From positions 372,001 through 436,000 of the forward strand of contig NZ_BAABHJ010000040.1 in assembly GCF_039542035.1 (NCBI RefSeq): a DNA stretch of 64,000 bases, read 5' to 3'. Source of the DNA: Actinoallomurus liliacearum (GTDB taxonomy: Bacteria > Actinomycetota > Actinomycetes > Streptosporangiales > Streptosporangiaceae). Under the pieces are notes generated by a model. The model ran no database searches. It was not told where the DNA came from and was given only the letters and a program-made list of their open reading frames with translations. Shown one piece after another: positions 42,941 to 51,107 of the stretch (the stretch's first letter is position 1; each line of letters starts with the position of its first letter). Position numbers and translations under genes: made by a program.

Positions 42941-43157
42941 CCGAGGTGGGGGGCTGCGCCCCCCACGCCCCCTGCGCCCGCTGCGCGGGCTTGGGGGGGC
43001 TTCGCCCCCTAGCCATCCGAGGTGGGGGGCTGCGCCCCCTGCGCCCGCTGCGCGGGCTTGGGATTGTGGGGGCTTCGCCCCCCTAGCCATCCGAGGTGGG
43101 GGGCTGCGCCCGCTGCGCGGGCTTGGGATTGTGGGGGCTTCGCCCCCTAGCCACCCA
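42941..43157. repeat. Three tandem ~75-bp hairpin-rich repeats downstream of tRNA-Leu
   Basis: The 21-mer beginning CCGAGGTGGGGGGCTGCGCC starts at 42941, 43017 and 43091, giving periods of 76 and 74 bp. Each unit also carries GCCCGCTGCGCGGGC and GGGGGCTTCGCCCCC palindromes separated by CTAGCCATCCGAGG or CTAGCCACCC. The open frames crossing it are by-products of the repeat. It contains no recognisable gene. Confidence 0.9.
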
Positions 43158-43494
43158 TGCGTGGGCTCGTGTGGCTGTTTGGGTGGGGAGAAGATCTACC
43201 GAGACTTGGTCGGCGTTAGGCCTCGCGCCGGTGTTGTGGGTCGATTTGGCGCAGCATCTTCAGCGCCTTGGTGCCGCCGGGTGGCGGGGCGAAGATCCGC
43301 GGTCGCTGGTCCACCGCGGGCGGGGCACCGAACTTGATTCTGCCGAGCTCTCGACAGCCACCTGTCGCCCGCCGCCCGCCTGATGCGAACCACGATCACC
43401 GGTTGGGACTGGAACACCACCGCACCACAGGAGAACCGCGGATGATGAGCTCATGGGGCGGCCTCCACGGTCCAGGCATGGCGCGCGGTGCGGG
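43158..43494. other. Region with no supported gene
   Basis: About 340 bp between the hairpin repeats and the sigma-factor gene. Both strands have short open frames, but none has a start with a ribosome binding site or a recognisable protein. It may be decayed coding sequence. I see no promoter or repeat in it. Confidence 0.6.
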
Positions 43495-44442
43495 TCAGCC
43501 TGCCGTCCATGGGCGGAGCTTGTCCGGGTTGCGGACGGCCCAGATGTGCTTGATCCGGTCACCCGCGACCTCGAACGCGTACACCCCCACGGTGACGTCC
43601 CCCAGCTGGGCCATCAGCCCGGGCTGGCCGTTGACCGTGCGCTCCAGGATCGTCACCTTGTCGAATGACCTGCCGGCGATCTCGGTGATGTAACGCGCGA
43701 CCTGCTCGCCGCCTTCGATCGGGTGGAGCGCGGCGATGACCAGGCCGCCGCCGTCCGCGGTGAAGGTGGCGCCGGGGTCGAGCAGGCCGATGAGGGCGTC
43801 GATGTCCCCGGCCTCCCATGCCTGCTTGAAATTCTTGACCAGGCCGGCCTGGTGGGCCGCCGGCGCCGCGGGCGGTCGGACGGTGCGGATGCGGCGGCGG
43901 GCCGAGGAGGCCAGCTCGCGGCAGGCCGCCGGGGTACGGCCGGTGATCTCGGCGATCTCGGCGAAGGAGTAAGCGAAGACGTCGTGCAGGATGAGCGCGA
44001 CGCGCTGGGCCGGGGTCATCGATTCGAGTGTGACGAGGAAGGCCATGCCGACCGACTCGTCCAGGGTGACCCGGTCGGCCGGGTCGGCCGGATCGGCGGT
44101 GGCGGTGCCCGCTCGTGTGCTGATCCAGTCGGTACGGTCGGGCAGCGGCTCGGGGATCCATTCACCCACGTAGCGCTCGCGTCGGGCCCGCGCCGAGCCG
44201 AGCATGTCCAGGCAGATGCGGCCGGCAACCTTGGTCAGCCAGGCGCCGGGGGACGCGATGGCGTCCTGCTGCTCCCGGGACATGGCATACCAGCGGGCGT
44301 ACGTCTCCTGGACGGCGTCCTCGGCCTCGGCCAGGGAGCCGAGCAGCCGGTAGGCGAGATTGGTCAGTTGACGCCGCTCGCTGATGATCGCGTTCAGGCC
44401 CGCGTCGGACCGGTCGTGTCCTGGCCCCGAGTGGTCGGTCAT
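43495..44442 (-). CDS. ECF41-type RNA polymerase sigma factor with SnoaL-like C-terminal domain
   Basis: A 315-residue sigma factor. Sigma-2 (LTNLAYRLLGSLAEAEDAVQ, YARWY, WLTKVAGRICLDML) and sigma-4 (MTPAQRVALILHDVFAYSFA, then EIAEITGRTPAACRELA) are followed by an NTF2/SnoaL-like domain (~190-315). The ECF41 hallmarks are all present: WIPEP in the linker, DGGG at ~240 and NPDKL near the end. In this group the C-terminal domain regulates the sigma factor in place of an anti-sigma factor. No anti-sigma gene is nearby. The divergent SnoaL-like gene is the probable target. Confidence 0.93.
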   Translation of the reverse strand: MTDHSGPGHDRSDAGLNAIISERRQLTNLAYRLLGSLAEAEDAVQETYARWYAMSREQQDAIASPGAWLTKVAGRICLDMLGSARARRERYVGEWIPEPLPDRTDWISTRAGTATADPADPADRVTLDESVGMAFLVTLESMTPAQRVALILHDVFAYSFAEIAEITGRTPAACRELASSARRRIRTVRPPAAPAAHQAGLVKNFKQAWEAGDIDALIGLLDPGATFTADGGGLVIAALHPIEGGEQVARYITEIAGRSFDKVTILERTVNGQPGLMAQLGDVTVGVYAFEVAGDRIKHIWAVRNPDKLRPWTAG

Positions 44443-44621
44443 GGTTCCGCAGGCTCCCTGGATCGGATTGCTCTCACCCGTCCGACGAGATACCGCACCG
44501 GATCGTCAGGCCGCCGCGCCGCCTGACCTCGCGGCGGCCGTGGACCTGACATTCCGAGGTGCCGTTCCGTCGTACTGGTGAGCGCTTGAGATTCCACACC
44601 GAATGGAAGGGCTGGGGAGCG

Positions 44622-45062
44622 ATGTCCGCGCAACGCGAGGTAGACGAAGCGAAGATCAAGCAGCACGTCGAGAAGATAATCGAAGGAATTCGAGCCAAGG
44701 ATCTCGAGGGCCTGGAGCGGCTTTACTCGACGGATGTCGTGTCCTTCGACATCGACCCGCCGCTGCAGCATGTAGGAGTAGCGGCGAAATTGAAGAACTG
44801 GGCGAACGTGTTCACGCTCTTCCAGGAAGTGAATTATGAGGTCCGCGACCTGGCCGTCACCGCGGGCGATGACGTGGCGTTCGGGCACGGTTTCGGGCGG
44901 CTCAGCGGCACGCTGAAGAACGGGATGGCGACGGGCGGCATGTGGGTCCGGGCGACCTTCTGCTTCCGGAAGATCGACGGCGATTGGTTGATCGTGCACG
45001 ACCAGATCTCCGTGCCGTTCGATATCGCGAGCGGCAAGGGAGTGGCGGACCTCGAGCCCTGA
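44622..45062 (+). CDS. SnoaL/ketosteroid isomerase-like protein
   Basis: A 146-residue NTF2-fold protein from ATG 44622 with a GGGGAG site. KIIEGIRAKDLEGLERLYST, VSFDIDPPLQHVG and FCFRKIDGDWLIVHDQISVPF match stress-type SnoaL/DUF4440-like proteins. It is divergent from the ECF41 sigma factor and is likely part of its regulon, although ECF41 factors are usually paired with a carboxymuconolactone decarboxylase or an oxidoreductase. A truncated MFS gene follows 43 bp downstream. Confidence 0.88.
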   Translation: MSAQREVDEAKIKQHVEKIIEGIRAKDLEGLERLYSTDVVSFDIDPPLQHVGVAAKLKNWANVFTLFQEVNYEVRDLAVTAGDDVAFGHGFGRLSGTLKNGMATGGMWVRATFCFRKIDGDWLIVHDQISVPFDIASGKGVADLEP

Positions 45063-45105
45063 CGAGTCGCAGAGACCCGGGCTTTGATGGGACAAGGAGA
45101 TAATC

Positions 45106-45714
45106 GTGGCAGTACGCAGTGCGGCCCCTGCGGCCGGGCCTCGCCAAGGGGCCGCCGGGACGACGGCCAAGGATCCGAGACGGTGGCTCATCCTCGCCGT
45201 CATCGCCGCCGCCCAGATCATGGTCGTCCTCGACCTGACCGTCATGAACCTCGCGCTGCCGTCGGCACAGCGCGCGCTGAACTTCACCACCGCCGACAGG
45301 CAGTGGGTCGTGACCGCGTACGCGCTGTCGTTCGGCGGCCTGCTGCTGTTCTGCGGGCGGCTGGGCGACCTGATCGGCCGCAAGGTGACCTTCCTCGCCG
45401 GGCTCCTCGGCTTCGCGGCCGCCTCCGCCGTCGGCGGCGCCGCGGTCGACTTCTCGATGCTGGTGACGGCGCGCGCCGGCCAGGGGGTCTTCGCCGCCCT
45501 GCTGGCGCCGTCCGCCCTGTCGCTGCTGGCCACGACCTTCAAGGACCCGAAGGAGCGGGCGAAGGCGTTCGGGGTCTACGGCGCGGTCGCGGCCGCCGGC
45601 GGGGGCCTGGGGCTGCTGCTCGGCGGTGCGCTGCTGCGCCGCGGCCCGCTGACCCGGCCCGAGGACACTCCTGCCCGGGAATCGACCCCGCGGGCCACGG
45701 CAGCACGACAGTGA
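45106..45714 (+). pseudogene. Truncated DHA2-family MFS transporter
   Basis: A 202-residue frame. The first ~185 residues are a good EmrB/QacA-type MFS N-terminal half with about six helices (AAQIMVVLDLTVMNLALPSA, RLGDLIGRKVTFLAG, GQGVFAALLAPSALSLLA, GVYGAVAAAGGGLGLLLGGA). After GGALL the sequence turns abruptly to RRGPLTRPEDTPARE..., which is not membrane protein. No remaining helices are found downstream in any frame. A full transporter of this type has ~480 residues, so over half is deleted. Confidence 0.85.
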
Positions 45715-45737
45715 CACGTCGCCCCACCTCGGAAGGT

Positions 45738-45760
45738 CCCGGCGCCACACCGGCGCCGGG
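45738..45760 (+). terminator. Hairpin after the truncated MFS gene
   Basis: CCCGGCGCC-ACACC-GGCGCCGGG forms a perfect 9-bp stem 24 bp past the stop. There is no U-tract. Confidence 0.5.
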
Positions 45761-45886
45761 CGCCGCCGGCACGGTGATCTTGGTGCCGCCGATGAGGGAG
45801 ATCTGGGTTCCCGTTGGTACCGGCGATCATGCTTCCCTGATGAGAAAAGTCATCACCGCCTGCCGACGCCTCGAACGCGACGGCGG

Positions 45887-46300
45887 TCAGCGGATCCCCG
45901 CGGTCCTGTTGCCGCTCACCGCTCGGACGGGCTCGGTGGACGGCCGGACGGTGGCGGTGACCTGTCCGACACGCTGGAGTTCCACCAGGAGCGATCGGGC
46001 TTCGCTCAGCAGCGTCTGCTGGCGCTCGATGCGGGCTATCTGTTCGTCGATGCGCTGCTGGGCGCGGGTGCAGTACACGATCTCGGACGTGTCCTCACGA
46101 GGGAGCATCACGACGATGTCGGTGATGTCCAGCCCGACGCGCAACAACAGTTTGATCTTCGCGATCTGCGCGATCGTGGTGTCATCGAACTCGCGGTATC
46201 CACGGCTGTCGCGTCGCGACGCCAGGAGTCCCACCGACTCGTAGTACCTGATCGAACGCGGGCTCGCTCCGGACCGCCGTGCCAGCTCACCGATCCGCAT
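45887..46300 (-). CDS. MerR family transcriptional regulator
   Basis: A 137-residue regulator. The winged HTH MRIGELARRSGASPRSIRYY with ESVGLL is followed by GYREFDDTTIAQIAKIKLLLRVG, then a coiled-coil dimerisation helix (AQQRIDEQIARIERQQTLLSEA) and a short tail. It has no large ligand domain, so it resembles small MerR regulators of drug or redox stress. It is divergent from a DHA2 MFS gene whose promoter has the 19-bp spacer typical of MerR targets. The ATG has a GAGGGG site. Confidence 0.92.
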   Translation of the reverse strand: MRIGELARRSGASPRSIRYYESVGLLASRRDSRGYREFDDTTIAQIAKIKLLLRVGLDITDIVVMLPREDTSEIVYCTRAQQRIDEQIARIERQQTLLSEARSLLVELQRVGQVTATVRPSTEPVRAVSGNRTAGIR

Positions 46301-46352
46301 CGCAGCCCCTCACGTCGCGCGCCGCCTGTCCACGGCGACGATACGCCCGGGC

Positions 46353-46383
46353 TTGAGGTGACATCGATGTTAATCGTTAGCGT
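46353..46383 (+). promoter_or_regulatory. MerR-type promoter (19-bp spacer) of the MFS gene
   Basis: TTGAGG (46353-46358) and TAGCGT (46378-46383) are separated by exactly 19 bp. The spacer holds the perfect palindrome ACATCGATGT (46361-46370). MerR proteins untwist such over-long promoters, so this is very probably the operator of the adjacent MerR regulator driving the MFS gene. Confidence 0.7.
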
Positions 46384-46441
46384 CCACCTCCCAACGCCTG
46401 TCATGGGGCGTCGGTTCCGGTCGCGAAGGAGGGGGTCGCCG

Positions 46442-47872
46442 GTGTCCGAACACGTTCGGTCCACCCGGGTGTTGCTGGCGTTGACCTGCGTCGGTCAGTT
46501 CATGGTGCTGCTCGATAACACCATCGTCGGTGCGGCGCTGCCCACCATGCAGGTCGAGCTGCACACCACCTTGACGGGTCTGCAGTGGATCGTGGACGCC
46601 TATGTGCTCGTTGTCGCGATGCTGCTGTTGGCCGGTGGCGTGTTCGCCGACCGGTTCGGTCGCAAACGCTGGTTCCTGACCGGGGTGGCGGTGTTCACGC
46701 TGGCCTCGCTCTTGTGCAGTGTCGCCCCGACGCTCGGCTGGCTGGTCGCCGCGCGCATCCTGCAGGGCGTCGGCGCCGCGGCGCTGAGTCCCGCGTCCCT
46801 CGCCCTGCTGGCCTCGGCATATCCGCGACCGCGGGAACGGGTGAAGGCCATCGGGCTGTGGGCGGGCCTGAGCGGCGTCGGCTTGGCCGCCGGCCCGGTG
46901 GCGGGCGGCGTCCTCACCGAGGCGTTCGGCTGGCCCGGCATCTTCCTGGTCAATGTGCCGATCGGAGTGGTGTCGCTGCTGATGGGGATGCGGGTGCTGG
47001 GTGAGTCCCGCAATCCGGCGGCACCCACTCTCGACCTCGCCGGTCAGGCATTGTCGATCCTCGGCGTCGGCGCGCTCACCTTCGGCCTGATCGCAGCAGG
47101 CGATCACGGCTGGGGCTCCCCGCTGATCCTCGGCAGCCTCGCCGCGGCCGCCGTCCTGCTCGCGTTGTTCGTCGCCGTCGAGGCTCGCGTCGCGACACCG
47201 ATGCTGCCGCTACGGCTGTTCCGGCGGCGACTGTTCACCGTTTCCAACGCCGCCATGACCGTGGTCGGATTCGGCCTGATGGGCTCGGCGTTCTTCTTCT
47301 CCCAGTTCTTCGTCTTCGTCCAGGGGCATTCGGTACTGCGGGCCGGCATCGAAACCCTGCCCAGCTCGCTGGCCATGGTGATCATCAGCCCGTACGCGGG
47401 TCGCATCGCCGCCCGATTCGGCTTCCGCGTCGTCGTCACCACCGGACTGGCCCTCGCGGCGATCGGGCTCCTGACACTGTCCACGGTCCAGCACGCCACC
47501 GGCTATGGCGACGTGTGGTGGCGGCTGGCCGTCGTCGGCGTCGGCTTCGGTCTGGCGATGTCACCGCTGACCGGCGCGGCCGTGTCCTCGGTCGATCCTC
47601 AGGACGGCGGCCTGGCCTCCGGCGTCAGCAGCACCACCCGGCAGATCGGCGCCATCCTGGGTGTCGCGGTGCTCGGTGCCATCGCCCGCACCCGACAGAC
47701 TCACGGTGCCACCTTCGAGACCGGACTCGACACCGCGTTCCTCGCCGCAGGCATCGTCACCGCGGCCGGCGCGATCCTGACGGGCCTGTGGCTCGCGCGG
47801 AAACGGCCTGCCGAACCGCCCGCGTCCCCGCGCACACCCGGCTCGGTGGAGTCACCCGCGGTCGGCCGATGA
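46442..47872 (+). CDS. DHA2-family (14-TM) MFS drug transporter
   Basis: A 476-residue transporter from GTG 46442, which has an AAGGAGGGGG site. TM1 GQFMVLLDNTIVGAALPTMQ carries the family Asp. Motif A is GGVFADRFGRKRW and the motif C region is GVGLAAGPVAGGVLTEAFGW. About 13-14 helices follow with a central Arg-rich loop, and the C-terminus is a short Pro-rich tail. It probably exports a toxic compound sensed by the divergent MerR regulator. Confidence 0.93.
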   Translation: MSEHVRSTRVLLALTCVGQFMVLLDNTIVGAALPTMQVELHTTLTGLQWIVDAYVLVVAMLLLAGGVFADRFGRKRWFLTGVAVFTLASLLCSVAPTLGWLVAARILQGVGAAALSPASLALLASAYPRPRERVKAIGLWAGLSGVGLAAGPVAGGVLTEAFGWPGIFLVNVPIGVVSLLMGMRVLGESRNPAAPTLDLAGQALSILGVGALTFGLIAAGDHGWGSPLILGSLAAAAVLLALFVAVEARVATPMLPLRLFRRRLFTVSNAAMTVVGFGLMGSAFFFSQFFVFVQGHSVLRAGIETLPSSLAMVIISPYAGRIAARFGFRVVVTTGLALAAIGLLTLSTVQHATGYGDVWWRLAVVGVGFGLAMSPLTGAAVSSVDPQDGGLASGVSSTTRQIGAILGVAVLGAIARTRQTHGATFETGLDTAFLAAGIVTAAGAILTGLWLARKRPAEPPASPRTPGSVESPAVGR

Positions 47873-47929
47873 CGTACGGCGTCCCCGCATCCCGCACCCG
47901 CTGTGGGTGCCGGGGTTCGCGGTAGTGGG

Positions 47930-48694
47930 CTAGGGCTGGCGGCGTCTTTCGCGGGCGTAGACGACGCCCGGCTTTCCGTCGCCGGGGCTGCGGCGGTCGA
48001 GTTCGAACAGCTCTATCGCGGCCATCAGTTCGCTCAGCTTGGGATAGCCGTAGTTGCGGGAGTCGAAGTCCGGGCGTTGCTTGATGACGATGTATCCGAC
48101 GTTCGCGAGGTTGGCCCAGCCGTCCTCGTCGGATGCCGCCTCCACGGCGTTGCGGAGCTGGTTCAGCAGTCCGGGGTCCGCCATGAGGGCCGCGGCGGAG
48201 GAGGGCTCGGTGGGCACGGGCGTCTCGTCTGCGGGCGCGGCGGCGCGGTCCGCGTACGGAAGGTTCTCGATGTAGACGAACTTGTCGCATGCCGAGACGA
48301 AGGGCTTGGGGGTTTTGCGTTCGCCGAATCCGTACACGGTGAGGCCGGATTCCCGGATGCGCGCGGCCAGGCGGGTGAAATCGCTGTCACTGGAGACGAT
48401 GCAGAATCCGTCGAAGCGCCCGGTGTAGAGCAGATCCATCGCGTCGATCACCATTGCCGCGTCGGTGGCGTTCTTTCCGACGGTGTAGGCGAACTGCTGG
48501 ATCGGCTGGATCGACTGGGCGAGCAGGTGATCCTTCCAACCTTTGAGGCTCGTTCCGGTCCAGTCGCCGTAGGCCCGTTTGACGTGGGCGGTGCCGTACT
48601 TGGCGACCTCGGCCAGCAGCCCATCGGTGATCCTCGGCCGCGTGTTGTCCGCGTCGATGAGGACCGCGAGCTTGGCGGCGTTCTCACTGACCAT
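47930..48694 (-). CDS. NYN domain (LabA/DUF88-type) protein with C-terminal OST-HTH/LOTUS-like domain
   Basis: A 254-residue protein. The NYN/PIN-like nuclease domain (~5-150) has acidic residues in LAVLIDADNTRP, NATDAAMVIDAMDLLY and CIVSSDSDFTRLAARIRE, the set expected to bind metal. The C-terminal ~70 residues (GLLNQLRNAVEAASDEDGW, ANLANVGYIVIKQRPDFD, NYGYPKLSELMAAIELFEL) match the OST-HTH/LOTUS RNA-binding fold. It is therefore probably a metal-dependent RNase or RNA-binding regulator. The ATG at 48694 has an AAGGAGA site. It stands alone. Confidence 0.9.
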   Translation of the reverse strand: MVSENAAKLAVLIDADNTRPRITDGLLAEVAKYGTAHVKRAYGDWTGTSLKGWKDHLLAQSIQPIQQFAYTVGKNATDAAMVIDAMDLLYTGRFDGFCIVSSDSDFTRLAARIRESGLTVYGFGERKTPKPFVSACDKFVYIENLPYADRAAAPADETPVPTEPSSAAALMADPGLLNQLRNAVEAASDEDGWANLANVGYIVIKQRPDFDSRNYGYPKLSELMAAIELFELDRRSPGDGKPGVVYARERRRQP

Positions 48695-48884
48695 GTTGCT
48701 TCTCCTTGTCACGCCGTCAGTCGGCCCTTCTGGTCGTCTTCGTGCTCCGGACCGTAGAGCAGGTACCGGTCTACGTACAGCGATACGGGTGCCTGTTCTG
48801 TCCTTATTCGGCGTAGACCGAACGTTCTTGAGCGTTCATTCCGACGCGTGAAGAGTTCCTCGCATGCCAGAGAGGACTCGAAGT

Positions 48885-49403
48885 ATGAACGTACGACCGG
48901 GCCTGATCGCCGTCGGGTCGGCCGCCGCGCTCGTCGGGGGGATCGCGCTGGCGGGGCCCGCGAATGCGCAGCGGCCGGCCGCCGCCAGGTACCGCTCGGC
49001 GCCGCGGTACATCGTCAACAGCGCGACCGGCCTGTGCATGACCGTGCACGGCGGGAGCAGGGCCAAGGGCGCCAAGGTCGATCTGTATCGCTGCGTCGGC
49101 GCGGCGAACCAGAAATGGACCCTCGTTCCCATGCGCGACACGCAGCAGATCGTGAACCTCAAGAGCGGCCTGTGCCTCGACGTCCTCGGCGGGCGGAAGG
49201 GCAACGGGGCGCTACTGGGGCAGTGGACCTGCAACGGGAAGTCCAATCAGCGGTTCCTCATCACCAGCATGGCCGGCGGCGGCTTCATGATCGTGTCCGC
49301 CGTGAGCCTGCGAGAGGTCCAGCCGAAGTATCACGACCGGCGCTCGAACAACCCGATCCACCAGTGGGCCGCCAAGGGGAAGTGGGCCCGGTGGCATCAC
49401 TGA
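48885..49403 (+). CDS. Secreted ricin-type beta-trefoil lectin (copy 1)
   Basis: A 172-residue exported protein. A signal peptide (~1-29, ending in GPANA) precedes a RICIN-like domain with repeated units: YIVNSATGLCMTVHGGSRA with LYRCVGAANQKWTL, IVNLKSGLCLDVLGG with QWTCNGKSNQRFLI, and VQPKYHDRRSNNPIHQW. The QxW motifs are those of beta-trefoil lectins, and Cys pairs may form disulfides. It has no attached enzyme domain. It probably binds a carbohydrate outside the cell. An AGAGGA site precedes the ATG. A paralogue follows 29 bp downstream. Confidence 0.85.
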   Translation: MNVRPGLIAVGSAAALVGGIALAGPANAQRPAAARYRSAPRYIVNSATGLCMTVHGGSRAKGAKVDLYRCVGAANQKWTLVPMRDTQQIVNLKSGLCLDVLGGRKGNGALLGQWTCNGKSNQRFLITSMAGGGFMIVSAVSLREVQPKYHDRRSNNPIHQWAAKGKWARWHH

Positions 49404-49432
49404 CCGTACGAGCGTTGGGAAGGGGACCCGCG

Positions 49433-49978
49433 GTGTTGGGACATCACATCAAGGCGCGTGTGCTCACGGTGGTCGCGCTCGGAGCGGCGATGGCCGGGTC
49501 GGCGGTGGGGCCGGCCTGGGCGGAACCCGGGCCGAAGGCGTCCCCGCGAGCGGTGCACGCCCTGTCGGGCCCGACTTACGTCGTGAACAGCGCGACGGGC
49601 CTGTGCATGACCGTCCACGGCGGGAGCAGGGCCAAGGGCGCCAAGGTCGATCTGTATCGCTGCGTCGGCGCGACGAACCAGAAGTGGACCATCCTCAGCA
49701 CCACGGGTGTGCTCTACGAACTCGTCAACCAGCACAGCGGTATGTGCCTCGACGTGCTGGGAGGCAGCAAGAAGAACGGCGCCAGGCTGGGGCAGTGGCC
49801 GTGCAACGGCAAGACCAACCAGTCGTTCCAACTGTACGGCGCCGCCGGAAAGCGGGACTTCTATCTCCTGGCGCCCCGCGGCAACAAGTACGTGCAGCCG
49901 AAGTATCACGATCGGCGTTCGAACAACCCGGTGCATCAATGGGGCAGCAAGGGCACCTGGGCCAAGTGGCATCACTGA
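49433..49978 (+). CDS. Secreted ricin-type beta-trefoil lectin (copy 2)
   Basis: A 181-residue paralogue of the preceding gene, from GTG 49433. Its signal peptide differs (LTVVALGAAMAGSAVGPAWA). The lectin domain has the same three units (YVVNSATGLCMTVHGGSRA, YELVNQHSGMCLDVLGG, YVQPKYHDRRSNNPVHQW). The DNA of the first unit is almost identical to copy 1 over ~85 bp, while the flanks have diverged, which suggests a tandem duplication kept similar by gene conversion. The pair is probably one transcript. Confidence 0.85.
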   Translation: MLGHHIKARVLTVVALGAAMAGSAVGPAWAEPGPKASPRAVHALSGPTYVVNSATGLCMTVHGGSRAKGAKVDLYRCVGATNQKWTILSTTGVLYELVNQHSGMCLDVLGGSKKNGARLGQWPCNGKTNQSFQLYGAAGKRDFYLLAPRGNKYVQPKYHDRRSNNPVHQWGSKGTWAKWHH

Positions 49979-49983
49979 GCTCC

Positions 49984-50979
49984 TCAGCCGAGACCGAGGA
50001 GGCCGATGCCGAGGTCGGTCGGGCTGTGGCGCACGGTGTTGCGGTGCCGCACCGTATGGATCAGGCCGGCTTCGCGGAGCACGGTGGCGTGTTCGCTGGC
50101 GCTCGCGGGGGCGACGCCGGCGAGGTCGGCGAGTTCCTTCGTTGAGCAGCCGGCGTGCTCGGCGATGACGTTCAGTACGGACGAACGGGTCTGGCCGAGG
50201 AGGGCCGCCACGGCGCCTCCCGGCCGGGCCCTCGCCCGTTCCGGAGTGAGGACGGCCATCCGGCGCAGGGGGTCGTCGCTGCACGCCGGATACGTGATGA
50301 CGGGCTGGGGCTGGACCTCGTAGTCGATGATGGTGCGGTCGCACAACGCCGACGGATGCAGCAACACGCCTTGGCCTTCGAGCATGTGATCATGCTGAGC
50401 CCCGTTCACCATCTTGATCTCCAGCACCGGTGGGTCCCACCGCATCCATCGTGGATTCGCCTCCGCCAGGACACGCTCCACGCCACCGGTGAGCCACTGT
50501 TGGGCCCGTACGGTGCGGTCCTGGGCGAACAGGCCTTCGATGTTCGCCCAGTAGGGGCCCAGCAGGTGGTCGTACAGCCCGCGGAGTTCGATCCCCAGCT
50601 GCTTCAGGAGCGCTCGGTCATCGGCCAGTCGCCGGGTCCAGGACGGCACGGGCTGTACTTCGGCGATCGCGCTCATCTGCGCCCGGATCTCCGCGCGCGG
50701 CGTGGCGAGCACGCGGTCCGGTAGTTCTTCCGGATCCCCGGCGCACGTGGGAGGGAACAACGACTGTGCGTAACCGACCACGGGAACGAGCGACAGAGCC
50801 ATGCGGGCGGGCGCGGTCAGCCGGGCGTCGACGCTTCGCCGCCACGCGTCCAGAGTCGCACGCCGGGTGCGGCTCTGCACCGCCCGCATGGCGATATGCA
50901 GCTCGAGGAACGGCATCGCCTTGTCGGCTATACGTGTCCGCGCCAGGTCTTGCGCGGTGAAGTGGAGGCGATAGGCCAC
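49984..50979 (-). CDS. ArsR-like winged-helix regulator with large N-terminal domain (DUF5937-type)
   Basis: A 331-residue protein. Residues 1-~240 form a helical and beta domain of unknown ligand (YRLHFTAQDLARTRIADKAM, PFLELHIAMRAVQ, GLYDHLLGPYWANIEGLF). The C-terminal winged helix (~255-320) reads SSVLNVIAEHAGCSTKELA then DLAGVAPASASEHATVLREA, an ArsR-like HTH. The GTG has a GGGGGA site. It may control the adjacent CoA-ligase/sulfotransferase operon on the same strand or the convergent lectins. Confidence 0.82.
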   Translation of the reverse strand: MAYRLHFTAQDLARTRIADKAMPFLELHIAMRAVQSRTRRATLDAWRRSVDARLTAPARMALSLVPVVGYAQSLFPPTCAGDPEELPDRVLATPRAEIRAQMSAIAEVQPVPSWTRRLADDRALLKQLGIELRGLYDHLLGPYWANIEGLFAQDRTVRAQQWLTGGVERVLAEANPRWMRWDPPVLEIKMVNGAQHDHMLEGQGVLLHPSALCDRTIIDYEVQPQPVITYPACSDDPLRRMAVLTPERARARPGGAVAALLGQTRSSVLNVIAEHAGCSTKELADLAGVAPASASEHATVLREAGLIHTVRHRNTVRHSPTDLGIGLLGLG

Positions 50980-51107
50980 GTCTTCCCCCAACCACGTTCG
51001 TTCTCTCGGGGAGCATCGGCTCGGCCGGACCGGGATTGAGAAAAGCAGCCGCATTCCGTGGAGAACATCGTGGCAAATACCGATCTCGCCCGCGCGGCTT
51101 CTCGGAT

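Noticed and set aside
42941..43157. A CRISPR array
   Set aside because: Repeat units are adjacent and self-complementary without unique spacers, and there are only three of them; no cas genes are present.
42744..43337. Protein-coding frames across the GC repeats after tRNA-Leu
   Set aside because: The translated repeats (such as RGGGLRP) arise from the tandem DNA repeat; there is no ribosome binding site or family.
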